Origin: Owenweeksia sp. TMED14
GTDB lineage: Bacteria; Bacteroidota; Bacteroidia; Flavobacteriales; Schleiferiaceae
Assembly (NCBI GenBank): GCA_949529985.1
Contig: CATIRS010000029.1
Location: 1 to 64,000, forward strand
Length of the DNA: 64,000 bases
Reading direction: 5' to 3'
How positions within the stretch are numbered: the first letter of the stretch is position 1; every line of letters starts with the position of its first letter. Positions 34,756-42,758 of this stretch are shown in pieces. The position numbers and the translations under genes are program-made. Under the pieces are notes generated by a model that had not been told where the DNA came from, searched no databases, and worked only from the letters and a program-made list of their open reading frames with translations.

Positions 34756-35709
34756 TCATTGCCGGATTACTTTTATATAATGAACTTGCAGGTCATTCAT
34801 TTTTATAGAGATGAAATAATGTCCACTAGGAAGTCTTCTTGATGGTTCCCATGAGACGGAATACTTTTCTGGGTATAAAGTTTTTTCATCAAGAGTGGCA
34901 ACAATTTGACCTCTAATATCATATACAACTATACAAACTTTTGCTTTTTGAAAAACACCATAATTTATTTCTATCATATCCTGAAATGGGTTTGGGCTTG
35001 CACCATAAATCATTCCTCTATCCAGGTGAATATTATTTGTACCGATAGAAACTCCATTCCCATCAATAACAATATCCCATGTCCCTTCCAATTCCCCGTT
35101 GGAATTCAGAACCAATGGAATTATCCTATGTGTCGCATCAAATGACCCGCTTGTTATGGAGGCCGCTGCATCTGTTGGTATATATGGGTCTCCTTGAAAA
35201 TAGAGCTGAGTTATTAGAGTATTAAATCCAGGAGGCGTTATTTTAAAGTGTATGTGAGATGGCCTAAAATTCGATCCATTCAAATAAAATCCTGGTTTAA
35301 TAGATTCAAAAACATAAAAACCTTGATTGTTTGTAGTCGCTTTCCCCCTAAGATTATATCCTTGATTATCATAACTCCCTTCATCGTCAGCATGCCAAAT
35401 ATCAATTTCGGTATTTGGAATCACCTCTGAACAATCTAGGTTATATACTTGACCACTCAGAATTATTCTAGTTCCTACTTCATTTGAATTTGCAAGCTTA
35501 TTGTTTTGAATAAATGGAGCATTTACTGAATAAAATGGGCCTTGACCGTACGCATCTTCTGTAGATTCATTACATGAATTTGAAAAATCCTGTAAACTTA
35601 TAGAAGAAGCAGACTTGAGAACAGTTGGAAATGCAGCGATGGACAAAATTGATAAAGACGTATTCTTTAAAAACTGTCTTCTACTGTCTTTTAAATCTTT
35701 ATTAACCAT
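34756..35709 (-). CDS. Intradiol ring-cleavage dioxygenase-like protein with Tat signal and T9SS-type tail
   Basis: A 317-residue protein in three parts. The N-terminus has a twin-arginine signal (SRRQFLK, R10-R11) with a hydrophobic stretch to about 36. Residues ~55-215 form the intradiol dioxygenase (protocatechuate 3,4-dioxygenase-type) beta-sandwich; likely iron ligands are a Tyr at 113 or 118, Tyr142, and His152 and His154 in RPSHIHF. Residues ~235-317 look like a T9SS type A sorting domain (ASPNPFQDMIEINY, VYDIRGQIVATLDE, GHYFISI). Export across both membranes after cytoplasmic metal loading would fit. The aromatic substrate is unknown. Confidence 0.82.
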   Translation of the reverse strand: MVNKDLKDSRRQFLKNTSLSILSIAAFPTVLKSASSISLQDFSNSCNESTEDAYGQGPFYSVNAPFIQNNKLANSNEVGTRIILSGQVYNLDCSEVIPNTEIDIWHADDEGSYDNQGYNLRGKATTNNQGFYVFESIKPGFYLNGSNFRPSHIHFKITPPGFNTLITQLYFQGDPYIPTDAAASITSGSFDATHRIIPLVLNSNGELEGTWDIVIDGNGVSIGTNNIHLDRGMIYGASPNPFQDMIEINYGVFQKAKVCIVVYDIRGQIVATLDEKTLYPEKYSVSWEPSRRLPSGHYFISIKMNDLQVHYIKVIRQ

Positions 35710-35729
35710 TAAAAAATATATATAATTTA

Positions 35730-35759
35730 TTGTTTAACAATAAACTTGTTGTACATTTA
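35730..35759 (+). promoter_or_regulatory. Promoter (TTG-N19-TACATTTA) of the small membrane/HTH pair
   Basis: TTG at 35730-35732 and TACATTTA at 35752-35759 have a 19-nt spacing. The -7 box deviates from TAnnTTTG only in its last base. A TTG-initiated reading from 35730 is excluded because it begins inside the promoter. Confidence 0.5.
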
Positions 35760-35792
35760 AAAGGCAATATTAACGAAAAAAAACATACTAAG

Positions 35793-35945
35793 ATGGATAT
35801 GAATATCAACATTGAATGGGATGGACTAATTGGATTGATTAAATTTTTGCTGATTTTTATAATACCGTTTAGTCTCGGTTTTTTTCTTGGAAGACGAAAA
35901 ATGAAAATTAATTCTTTAAAAGAAGAAAACTCTTTAACTATTTAA
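35793..35945 (+). CDS. Small single-span membrane protein paired with an HTH regulator
   Basis: A 50-residue protein (MDMNINIEWDGLIGLIKF then one hydrophobic helix LLIFIIPFSLGFFLG) ending in a basic RRKMKI tail. No family is recognised. The start at 35793 is the first ATG after the promoter. It is 2 nt upstream of the HTH gene, so the two should be co-translated; larger DUF2975 membrane proteins often partner this HTH type, and this may be a minimal equivalent. Confidence 0.6.
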   Translation: MDMNINIEWDGLIGLIKFLLIFIIPFSLGFFLGRRKMKINSLKEENSLTI

Positions 35946-35947
35946 TA

Positions 35948-36154
35948 ATGATATATATATCGTTAGATATTATGCTCGCAAAAAATAAAATGTCATTGAC
36001 AGAACTTTCAAGCAAAGTAGGTATTACAATGTCAAACCTTTCAATATTAAAAACCGGGAAAGCCAAAGCAATTCGATTCACAACCTTAAACAATATATGT
36101 GATGTTTTACATTGTCAGCCTGGAGATCTCTTAGTTTTTAAAAAAGTTAACTAG
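35948..36154 (+). CDS. Cro/C1-type HTH transcriptional regulator (YozG-like)
   Basis: A 68-residue DNA-binding protein of the XRE superfamily. The whole protein is one HTH domain: LDIMLAKNKMSLTELSSKVGITMSNLSILKTGKAKAIRFTTLNNICDVL, ending in CQPGDLLVF. This is a near-textbook small regulator often encoded with a short membrane protein. The likely role is local autoregulation or regulation through the paired membrane protein; its targets are unknown. Confidence 0.85.
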   Translation: MIYISLDIMLAKNKMSLTELSSKVGITMSNLSILKTGKAKAIRFTTLNNICDVLHCQPGDLLVFKKVN

Positions 36155-36292
36155 GATACTCATCAATAAGTTCGAAAGGCTTCTAAATATTCCGAAATAA
36201 GTCAATTTGGGATATAATGCTGGGGTATTCTTTAGTCTAAATATAGGAGATTAACTATTAGGGATATATCCTCCAGTATTGTATTCAGAAAA

Positions 36293-36332
36293 CTTTGGAG
36301 AATCCTTTAATGATTTAAAGGATTCTCCAAAG
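36293..36332. repeat. Perfect 18-bp inverted repeat (stem-loop)
   Basis: The arms 36293-36310 and 36315-36332 are exact complements with a 4-nt TGAT loop. The surrounding 36155-36441 contains no gene. It lies between the HTH gene and the DoxX-like gene, which converge, so it may terminate both; no T-run follows on the plus strand. Confidence 0.8.
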
Positions 36333-36441
36333 AATCAGCTTCGTATTCAACCTTAGAAGCATTAATCCCTTTACTATAAAAAACTTTAAAACCATATAAA
36401 ATAGAATAAAATTATATTTTGCTTCTATTTTCTGGAATCAA

Positions 36442-36885
36442 CTAAAAAAGACTTTTCTGTTTAATCCAGAATATTTTAATCAAATCTTTGTAATAATAAG
36501 AACAAAGAATCGTGTTTAAAAAAAGAAGAGATCCTGTCATGACGTTCTCCCCCACTCTATTATCAAAAAAGACATGCATGAAAAATATATTTAATATTAT
36601 TGGGAGCAACATTAATAAACCAAAAAGCCTAGTTGGTGGCAAAATCATTAAAATGCCAGCTAAAATTTGAAAAACAGCTATCAATCTTATAAATCCTGAC
36701 TGGCGAAATGTATTCATCGTGATTTTATAGCCAACCGGAGCCTCATAAGAGTTTCGCTCAATTATTGTACTTACTATCTCTTCCTTTGATATATCTTTCA
36801 ATTTCATAGGTATTTTATCGATGCCCTTGTAAATAAAAAATACTCCAAGAATAATTGCAAAAAAGGCATGTAGTGATGTTTTCAT
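36442..36885 (-). CDS. DoxX-like membrane protein
   Basis: A 147-residue protein with four hydrophobic helices (about 6-21, 65-83, 87-104, 118-132). The IAVFQILAGILMILPPTRLFGLLMLLPIILN stretch resembles DoxX/DUF4870-type small integral membrane proteins. No catalytic motif is visible and the function is unknown. It lies 48 nt downstream of the sterol-desaturase-like gene on the same strand and may be co-transcribed. Confidence 0.6.
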   Translation of the reverse strand: MKTSLHAFFAIILGVFFIYKGIDKIPMKLKDISKEEIVSTIIERNSYEAPVGYKITMNTFRQSGFIRLIAVFQILAGILMILPPTRLFGLLMLLPIILNIFFMHVFFDNRVGENVMTGSLLFLNTILCSYYYKDLIKIFWIKQKSLF

Positions 36886-36933
36886 TCTTTTGTTTTATTT
36901 TATTAATTAAAGAGATTATTCATTCGGCATATA

Positions 36934-37908
36934 CTAACTCTTGTTACCAAGGCTAAGGCGCATGGAAATAGACCTGATTATATTCCTAACAGGATTTAAA
37001 AGACTTTTGAACAGAGAGTCATAATTCGACGATTCTTTGCCAATTCCAAATCTTATTTTATTTACAGACTTGGATAAAACTAACGTCCCTAGCAGATAAT
37101 CCCAGATGGCAAACTTTGATCCTATGTTTTTATTAAAATGCTTCGGATCACTACTATGGTGAATTTGGTGCTGAAAAGGACTTATTAAAATATACTCTAG
37201 AAACCCTGGATACTTCAGTTTCACATGAGAGTGCCGAAGATTCGCACCTAAAAATAGAAATATAAAATTGAAAACATTTACGCCTAAAAATAACATTTTA
37301 TCAATTTGATGAGCAGACAAATAATCAAAAAAGCCAGTAACTAAACCGAATACAAGAATACTCCTAATATTATTTATTATTAGCTCAATTGGGTGAACTC
37401 TATATTGAGTAAGAGGGTTTAAAGATGTCGCAGAATGATGAATCTTATGGAACTCCCAAAGAAAAGGTATTTTATGCATCGCTAGATGAATTAAATAACT
37501 AAATAAATCGTTAAAGACAGTCAACGAAATTGTATACAAGATTAGAGTTTGCATGATACCCATAGAATCTTGTGGGAATCCAAAACTTACCAAAAAGTAC
37601 TCGTTAGTATAAAATGCAATATAAAACCCGATGATAATATAAGGACCTATAAAAACGATTTTAATAAGGGAATTAAAACAAAACATCCAATAATCAACAT
37701 AAGCTGATTTACTCAGCCATATTTTTCTTGGAAATAAATATTGGAGAAATGACGACTTTAAATTATTTCTTCGAAAAACATAATAAGAGAGAACCACTGA
37801 AGTAAATAAATAAAGAACGTGAATTCGTTTTTCAGGGTTTAAAAAGTACGACAGTGTCAAAGACAAAGTCTCATCAAAAAGTTTATATGTGTCAAAAAGA
37901 ATGTTCAT
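36934..37908 (-). CDS. Sterol desaturase/fatty acid hydroxylase family membrane protein
   Basis: A 324-residue integral membrane protein of the fatty-acid-hydroxylase/sterol desaturase superfamily. Histidine motifs for a di-iron centre are present: LIHLAMH, FHKIHHS and FQHQIHHSSD, with several membrane helices before and between. The superfamily includes lipid and sterol hydroxylases; the substrate here cannot be named. It is divergent from the DUF4856 gene, so the palindrome at 37943-37961 could influence both. Confidence 0.8.
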   Translation of the reverse strand: MNILFDTYKLFDETLSLTLSYFLNPEKRIHVLYLFTSVVLSYYVFRRNNLKSSFLQYLFPRKIWLSKSAYVDYWMFCFNSLIKIVFIGPYIIIGFYIAFYTNEYFLVSFGFPQDSMGIMQTLILYTISLTVFNDLFSYLIHLAMHKIPFLWEFHKIHHSATSLNPLTQYRVHPIELIINNIRSILVFGLVTGFFDYLSAHQIDKMLFLGVNVFNFIFLFLGANLRHSHVKLKYPGFLEYILISPFQHQIHHSSDPKHFNKNIGSKFAIWDYLLGTLVLSKSVNKIRFGIGKESSNYDSLFKSLLNPVRNIIRSISMRLSLGNKS

Positions 37909-37942
37909 GTATTTATACCGTAAAAGTAATAAAAATATTTCA

Positions 37943-37961
37943 ATTTAGATTAAGTCTAAAT
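37943..37961. promoter_or_regulatory. 19-bp palindrome, operator candidate of the metal-uptake locus
   Basis: ATTTAGATTAAGTCTAAAT has 7-bp perfect arms (37943-37949, 37955-37961) around a 5-nt spacer. It ends 13 nt before the -7 box at 37975 and covers the expected -33 region. This placement is typical of a repressor operator; Fur- or DtxR-type metalloregulators are the leading candidates from the gene content. Confidence 0.6.
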
Positions 37962-37974
37962 AAAAATAGTAATG

Positions 37975-37982
37975 TATATTTG
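37975..37982 (+). promoter_or_regulatory. -7 element (TATATTTG) of the DUF4856 gene
   Basis: A perfect TAnnTTTG box 25 nt before the ATG at 38008. It overlaps the longer in-frame start at 37972, which is thereby excluded. Confidence 0.6.
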
Positions 37983-38007
37983 CCAAAATAATTTAATAAA
38001 AAAAGCA

Positions 38008-39126
38008 ATGAACAAAATTAATTTTATGAAAGTAGCCTCACTGTCCGCGGTGATTGCAATATCCTCATGTACTACTGAAGTTACTGACCCATGCTCAGTA
38101 AATGCTCCCGCTGATTATTCTTTTTTAATTTCTGGTAATTCCACTGTAGTTTATGGCGGTCAAACTCAGAGACTTCAAATGGCTAGCGAACTCGGAAATG
38201 CCCTTTCAGATGGTGCCACAACAGAAGCTGCTTTAAAAGGAATGTTTGATCACCAAGCTGGTGGTACTGATTTTACAGGTGCTGGTTTAAATGCTTCCAC
38301 TAAGCAAATTAAAAGCAAAACAGCTGGTAAACAAGATGCCACAGTTCAACTCCAAATTCAATCTAAAATTGAAGGATGGTTTACAGATTTTGCAACAAAT
38401 GTTGCTCCGGCAATCACTGCAGGAACGAGTGCAGCATCTGGCGTAGCTGGAATGGCTGGTAATCGTGAATTAAATGCTAAAGGCTTTGAATATGACCAAT
38501 TTGTAGCAAAAAGCCTTATTGGTGGTCTTTGTCTTGATCAAGTCGTTAATGGATACTTAAGCGCAAGTAAAATTGGAGATGCAGTAGACAACATTACACG
38601 TGATGCCTCTGTAGATGATAACTCTACAGCTATGGAGCACCATTGGGACGAGGGGTTCGGATACATTTATGGCGTTGATTCAGATATCACTACTGATGAA
38701 ATTGATACGGATGGCTTACTCGGAAAATACCTAAATAAATATGAGGATCACCGAGCTACTGTTTACAATGCATTTAAATTAGGAAGACAGGCTATTGTAG
38801 ATAATTGTTCTCTAGTTAGAGATGCTCAAGCTCAAATAATCAAAGAGACTCTATCTAAAGTTGTTGCTTTGAGAGCTGAAAGCTATCTAAGAGAGGCTGC
38901 TGGAGCTGATGCATTATCTCCTGATTATTTCCATGCTTTATCAGAGGGATATGGTTTTATTCTTAGCTTACAATTCACCTACACTGCTGATGGAATGCCA
39001 TACTTCACTAACTCCGAAGTGAATACAATGCTTACTTCACTAGAAGCCGGTAATGGATTTTGGGATCGTACTCCCGCAGAATTAATAACTATGGCAGATC
39101 AAATTAATGCAGTTACGATGCTTTAA
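38008..39126 (+). CDS. DUF4856 lipoprotein (imelysin-associated)
   Basis: A 372-residue lipoprotein: MNKINFMKVASLSAVIAISSC with lipobox Cys21. The mature protein is an alpha-helical DUF4856 domain (ADYSFLISGNSTVVYGGQTQRLQMASEL; MFDHQAGGTDFTGAGLNAS; KGFEYDQFVAKSLIGGLCLDQVVNGYLS; MEHHWDEGFGYIYGV). Family members usually accompany imelysin-type proteins and TonB receptors, as here. The Asp/Glu- and His-rich MEHHWDEGFGY segment could bind metal. The function, probably periplasmic iron or other metal handling, is inferred from context. Confidence 0.82.
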   Translation: MNKINFMKVASLSAVIAISSCTTEVTDPCSVNAPADYSFLISGNSTVVYGGQTQRLQMASELGNALSDGATTEAALKGMFDHQAGGTDFTGAGLNASTKQIKSKTAGKQDATVQLQIQSKIEGWFTDFATNVAPAITAGTSAASGVAGMAGNRELNAKGFEYDQFVAKSLIGGLCLDQVVNGYLSASKIGDAVDNITRDASVDDNSTAMEHHWDEGFGYIYGVDSDITTDEIDTDGLLGKYLNKYEDHRATVYNAFKLGRQAIVDNCSLVRDAQAQIIKETLSKVVALRAESYLREAAGADALSPDYFHALSEGYGFILSLQFTYTADGMPYFTNSEVNTMLTSLEAGNGFWDRTPAELITMADQINAVTML

Positions 39127-39148
39127 TCTAGATAACTTTTTATTGTTT

Positions 39149-39187
39149 AGTGAGGGGGGGATAACCTCCCTCACTTTTAATTTTTAA
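39149..39187 (+). terminator. Intrinsic terminator or attenuator between DUF4856 and imelysin genes
   Basis: AGTGAGGG (39149-39156) pairs with CCCTCACT (39168-39175), extended by three more pairs, then TTTTAATTTTT. It sits 8 nt before the imelysin start. It could terminate most transcripts and give high DUF4856 but lower downstream expression. Confidence 0.75.
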
Positions 39188-39194
39188 ATCATCT

Positions 39195-40295
39195 ATGAAA
39201 TACAAATATCTTTTATTAATAAGCAGCGTATTGTTTGCTTGTAATGTTGACAAAGTAACTGTCCAACCTGTAGATGACTACAATAGAGTTGCACTATTGG
39301 AAAACTTAACAGAAAATGTCATTATTCCTGTCAATCAGAATTTCAATTTAAAAATGATCAGCCTGACCAATGCAGCAGATCTTTTCACAACTAGTCCAAA
39401 TAATGATAATTTTAATTCATTGAGAAATACATGGGTAGAGGCTTATGTTGCTTGGCAGCACATAGAAATGTTTGACATGGGAAAAGCAGAAGAAATTGAT
39501 TACATAAAATCAATGAATACCTACCCTTGCAACAAAACAATAATCGATGCTAACATCCAAAATTCCCAATATGATTTAAATGATGCAACATGGCCCAGCT
39601 GGGCTTCTCAAGGTTTTCCAGCATTGGACTACATGTTGTACGGTCTAGATTCGGATTCTAGTCTTGTTATAAATTTTTATACTGGACCTCAAGGAAATAA
39701 ATACTTAAGTTATCTAGGTGATATAATTATCCAGATGAGTTCAAAAACTACACAAGTAAATGATCATTGGCTTAGCTCCAAAATTAATTTTATTGGATCT
39801 TCAGGAAATACAAGAAATTCAAGTTTAAATCTTTTAACCAATGATTTTATATACCATTTCGAAAAGGGAATACGAGCGAATAAAATTGGAATTCCGTGTG
39901 GACGATGGGATAATTTCAAACCTTATGAGAAAGGAGTTGAGGCCTATTACCGAAGAGGCCTATCAAAACGCCTAGTATTAGAGGCTCTAGAAGCAAGTAG
40001 TAACTTTTTTCTAGGTATTGGGTTCAATACTAATATACCAGGAGAGTCCTACATTAACTATCTACAGCACAAGATTGGCGATAACACTCTGAGTAATAAA
40101 ATAACTGCTCAAATGTCAACGGCAGTTTCAGCAGTGAGTAATTTAGATGATGATTTTATCTCTCAAATGTCTACGGACAATAATCAGATGCTCCAAGCAT
40201 ACGATGCACTTCAAAAAGTAGTTGTCCTTTTAAAGACAGACATGCTAATTAATCTATCAATAACTGTTGATTATGCTGATACAGATGGAGATTAA
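39195..40295 (+). CDS. Imelysin-family (IrpA-like) lipoprotein with altered motif
   Basis: A 366-residue lipoprotein (MKYKYLLLISSVLFAC, lipobox Cys16) of the imelysin family, helical-bundle proteins linked to iron uptake. It has LRNTWVEAYVAWQHIEMFDMGKA and a duplicated helical layout. The canonical GxHxxE motif appears as G140-F-P142-A-L-D145, so His and Glu are replaced by Pro and Asp. An RWDNFKPYEKGVEAYYR segment is also family-like. It lies between the DUF4856 gene and a TonB receptor, supporting a role in metal capture at the outer-membrane face. Confidence 0.82.
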   Translation: MKYKYLLLISSVLFACNVDKVTVQPVDDYNRVALLENLTENVIIPVNQNFNLKMISLTNAADLFTTSPNNDNFNSLRNTWVEAYVAWQHIEMFDMGKAEEIDYIKSMNTYPCNKTIIDANIQNSQYDLNDATWPSWASQGFPALDYMLYGLDSDSSLVINFYTGPQGNKYLSYLGDIIIQMSSKTTQVNDHWLSSKINFIGSSGNTRNSSLNLLTNDFIYHFEKGIRANKIGIPCGRWDNFKPYEKGVEAYYRRGLSKRLVLEALEASSNFFLGIGFNTNIPGESYINYLQHKIGDNTLSNKITAQMSTAVSAVSNLDDDFISQMSTDNNQMLQAYDALQKVVVLLKTDMLINLSITVDYADTDGD

Positions 40296-40331
40296 ATATG
40301 GAATAATTCGTCCTCTACAATAGTATATTCG

Positions 40332-42758
40332 ATGAATAGGAACAACTTTATTTTTAGCACATTCATCTTGTTTGGCTTATATAGCTCAACATTGACAGCT
40401 CAAGATAATATTGTTTCTGGAAAAATTAAAGACGCTATTTACCATACTCCTATTGGCGCAGCAGAAATTTATGACGAGTCAGGCAAGCTGCTTGCCATTT
40501 CAAATGATACCGGCTATTTCAAGTTCATTGGAACCGAAAGGAATTATGAGATTACGGTGTTTTCATCCAATCATAAATTTTATCGGAAAAGTATAGAAGT
40601 ACTTAATCCTATGTTTTTGAACCTTTTACTAGATCCATTATCTATTAACTTAAACGAAATTCAAATTAGCGCGAGAAGAGAAAACCTTTTTGGTATTTTA
40701 AGATTACGAGACGTTGAAGGAACATCAATTAACGCAGGAAAGAAAACTGAGGTCGTAATCTTAAGCGACATTGATGCGAGCCTTGCTCTCAATAATGCTA
40801 GACAAATTTATAGTCAAGTTTCAGGTCTAAATATTTACCAAAATGATGATGCCGGTTTGCAGTTAAATATCGGAGGCAGGGGATTAGACCCAAATCGGAC
40901 CTCTAACTTTAATACCAGACAAAATGGTTATGATATTAGTGCTGATGTTTTAGGGTATCCAGAAAGCTATTATACTCCGCCAGCAGAAGCTCTTGAGAAA
41001 ATTGAGATCATAAGAGGTGCTTCTTCTTTGCAATACGGAACACAATTTGGTGGGCTCGTTAATTTTGTAATCAAGAAGCCTTCTGAAATCCCAGGAAACA
41101 GAACTGTCCAGAGATCAACGATTGGAAGCAATGGTCTATTAACTTCTTTTACAAGTATCGACGGCGCTAAAAAGAATATCAGCTATTATTCTTTTATAAA
41201 TGCCAAAAAAGGAAATGGATTCAGAGACAATTCAGATTTCAAAGCAACCAATGCTTATGTGCATGTTGCCAATAACATTAGCAAAAAACTCAACGCTTCA
41301 TTAGAATTTACTGCTTTAAGCTATTTAGCTAAACAAGCAGGAGGTTTAAACGACCAAATGTTTCTCGAAGACCCATTACAATCAAATAGATCAAGAAACT
41401 TCTTCAAAGTTAACTGGCTACTTTACAACTTAAGACTTCAATATACTCAATCAAAAAATGCACTACACACTCTCAATATTTTTGCTCTTGATGCAGAAAG
41501 ATATGCTCTAGGTTATAGATCAAATCGTGTTTCCCAAATAGACCCGCTATTAGAACGGGATCTAATTCATGGAAAGTTTAACAACTATGGGTTCGAGTAT
41601 AAAACACTGTTCAAGAGAGAAGTATTAAATCTCAAAACAGCAAATCTAATAGGTATAAAGTTTTATAAATCTAATAATGAGAGTAAACAAGGAGCAGGAT
41701 CTAATGGGTATGATGCTGATTTCAAATTCTACAATGAACAGTTCCCATCATATAGCAGTCAGTCCTCCTATAAATATCCAAATTTAAATATTGCTTTTTT
41801 TGGAGAAAACATCATATATGTGAACAATCACCTCTCTATAACTCCAGGATTTAGATATGAATACATTGATACTAAGAGTGATGGAAATTACAGTCAAATG
41901 TTATTCGATGGTGCAAATAATCTAATATTTGATACCCTTATTAATAGCGAAAACAGAAACACTAGAAATTTTGCAATTTTTGGTTTAGGAATATCATACA
42001 AGAAAAACAGACAGGAGTTCTATGCAAATATTTCTCAAAATTATAGATCAGTAACATTTTCAGATATGAGTATTGTAAGCCCTGCATATGTTATTAGTCC
42101 GAACATTCAAGATGAAAAGGGCCATACCTCTGATATCGGCATACGAGGAAATGTTGGCAATATAATTTCATATGATGTAAACTCTTTTCTCCTACTTTAC
42201 AAGAAAAGAATTGGATTTATTCAGAAAGCCCAAGCAGATGGAAATGTAAAGAGTGAACGAGGAAATATCGGAGATGCAAGAATTCTTGGAGTTGAGTCGA
42301 TGCTCGAGTTAAACCTATCAAGGTTGACTCGAACAAAACTAAAGGTGAAGTGCTTTTTAAATACCGCCTTTATCCAGTCAGAATATATCTCATCGCAGCA
42401 AAATGGCATAGTTGGAAACAATGTTGAATTTATACCAAAAATAAATCTAAAAACGGGTCTAAAATCTAGATATAAATATTTCAGATCATATGTCCAATTC
42501 ACCTATTTAAGCGATCAATATACAGATGCCTCAAATGCAATAGAAAGTAACTTGAGCGGTATTAATGGAATAATACCATCTTATGGGATTCTTGATATGA
42601 ATATTTCTTACAAAAGAAACTTTTACTCAATTGAATCAGGAATTAACAATATACTCAATAATTCATACTTTACCAGAAGAGCAACAGGATATCCTGGACC
42701 TGGAATCATACCGGCACCAAGAAGAAATTTTTATTTAACACTAGAGCTGAAATTTTAA
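40332..42758 (+). CDS. TonB-dependent receptor of the imelysin/DUF4856 locus
   Basis: An 808-residue outer-membrane receptor. Order: signal peptide (MNRNNFIFSTFILFGLYSSTLTAQ), CRD domain (about 26-105, VSGKIKDAIYHTPIGAAEIYDESG), plug (about 130-260, ARQIYSQVSGLNIYQNDDAGLQLNIGGRGLDPNRTSNFNTRQNGYDIS, with IEIIRGASSLQYGTQFGGLVNF), then a beta-barrel ending in YLTLELKF. The plug resembles FecA/heme-type receptors, so a ferric chelate is likely, but the ligand is not provable. It overlaps the convergent ABC exporter gene by 4 nt. Confidence 0.88.
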   Translation: MNRNNFIFSTFILFGLYSSTLTAQDNIVSGKIKDAIYHTPIGAAEIYDESGKLLAISNDTGYFKFIGTERNYEITVFSSNHKFYRKSIEVLNPMFLNLLLDPLSINLNEIQISARRENLFGILRLRDVEGTSINAGKKTEVVILSDIDASLALNNARQIYSQVSGLNIYQNDDAGLQLNIGGRGLDPNRTSNFNTRQNGYDISADVLGYPESYYTPPAEALEKIEIIRGASSLQYGTQFGGLVNFVIKKPSEIPGNRTVQRSTIGSNGLLTSFTSIDGAKKNISYYSFINAKKGNGFRDNSDFKATNAYVHVANNISKKLNASLEFTALSYLAKQAGGLNDQMFLEDPLQSNRSRNFFKVNWLLYNLRLQYTQSKNALHTLNIFALDAERYALGYRSNRVSQIDPLLERDLIHGKFNNYGFEYKTLFKREVLNLKTANLIGIKFYKSNNESKQGAGSNGYDADFKFYNEQFPSYSSQSSYKYPNLNIAFFGENIIYVNNHLSITPGFRYEYIDTKSDGNYSQMLFDGANNLIFDTLINSENRNTRNFAIFGLGISYKKNRQEFYANISQNYRSVTFSDMSIVSPAYVISPNIQDEKGHTSDIGIRGNVGNIISYDVNSFLLLYKKRIGFIQKAQADGNVKSERGNIGDARILGVESMLELNLSRLTRTKLKVKCFLNTAFIQSEYISSQQNGIVGNNVEFIPKINLKTGLKSRYKYFRSYVQFTYLSDQYTDASNAIESNLSGINGIIPSYGILDMNISYKRNFYSIESGINNILNNSYFTRRATGYPGPGIIPAPRRNFYLTLELKF

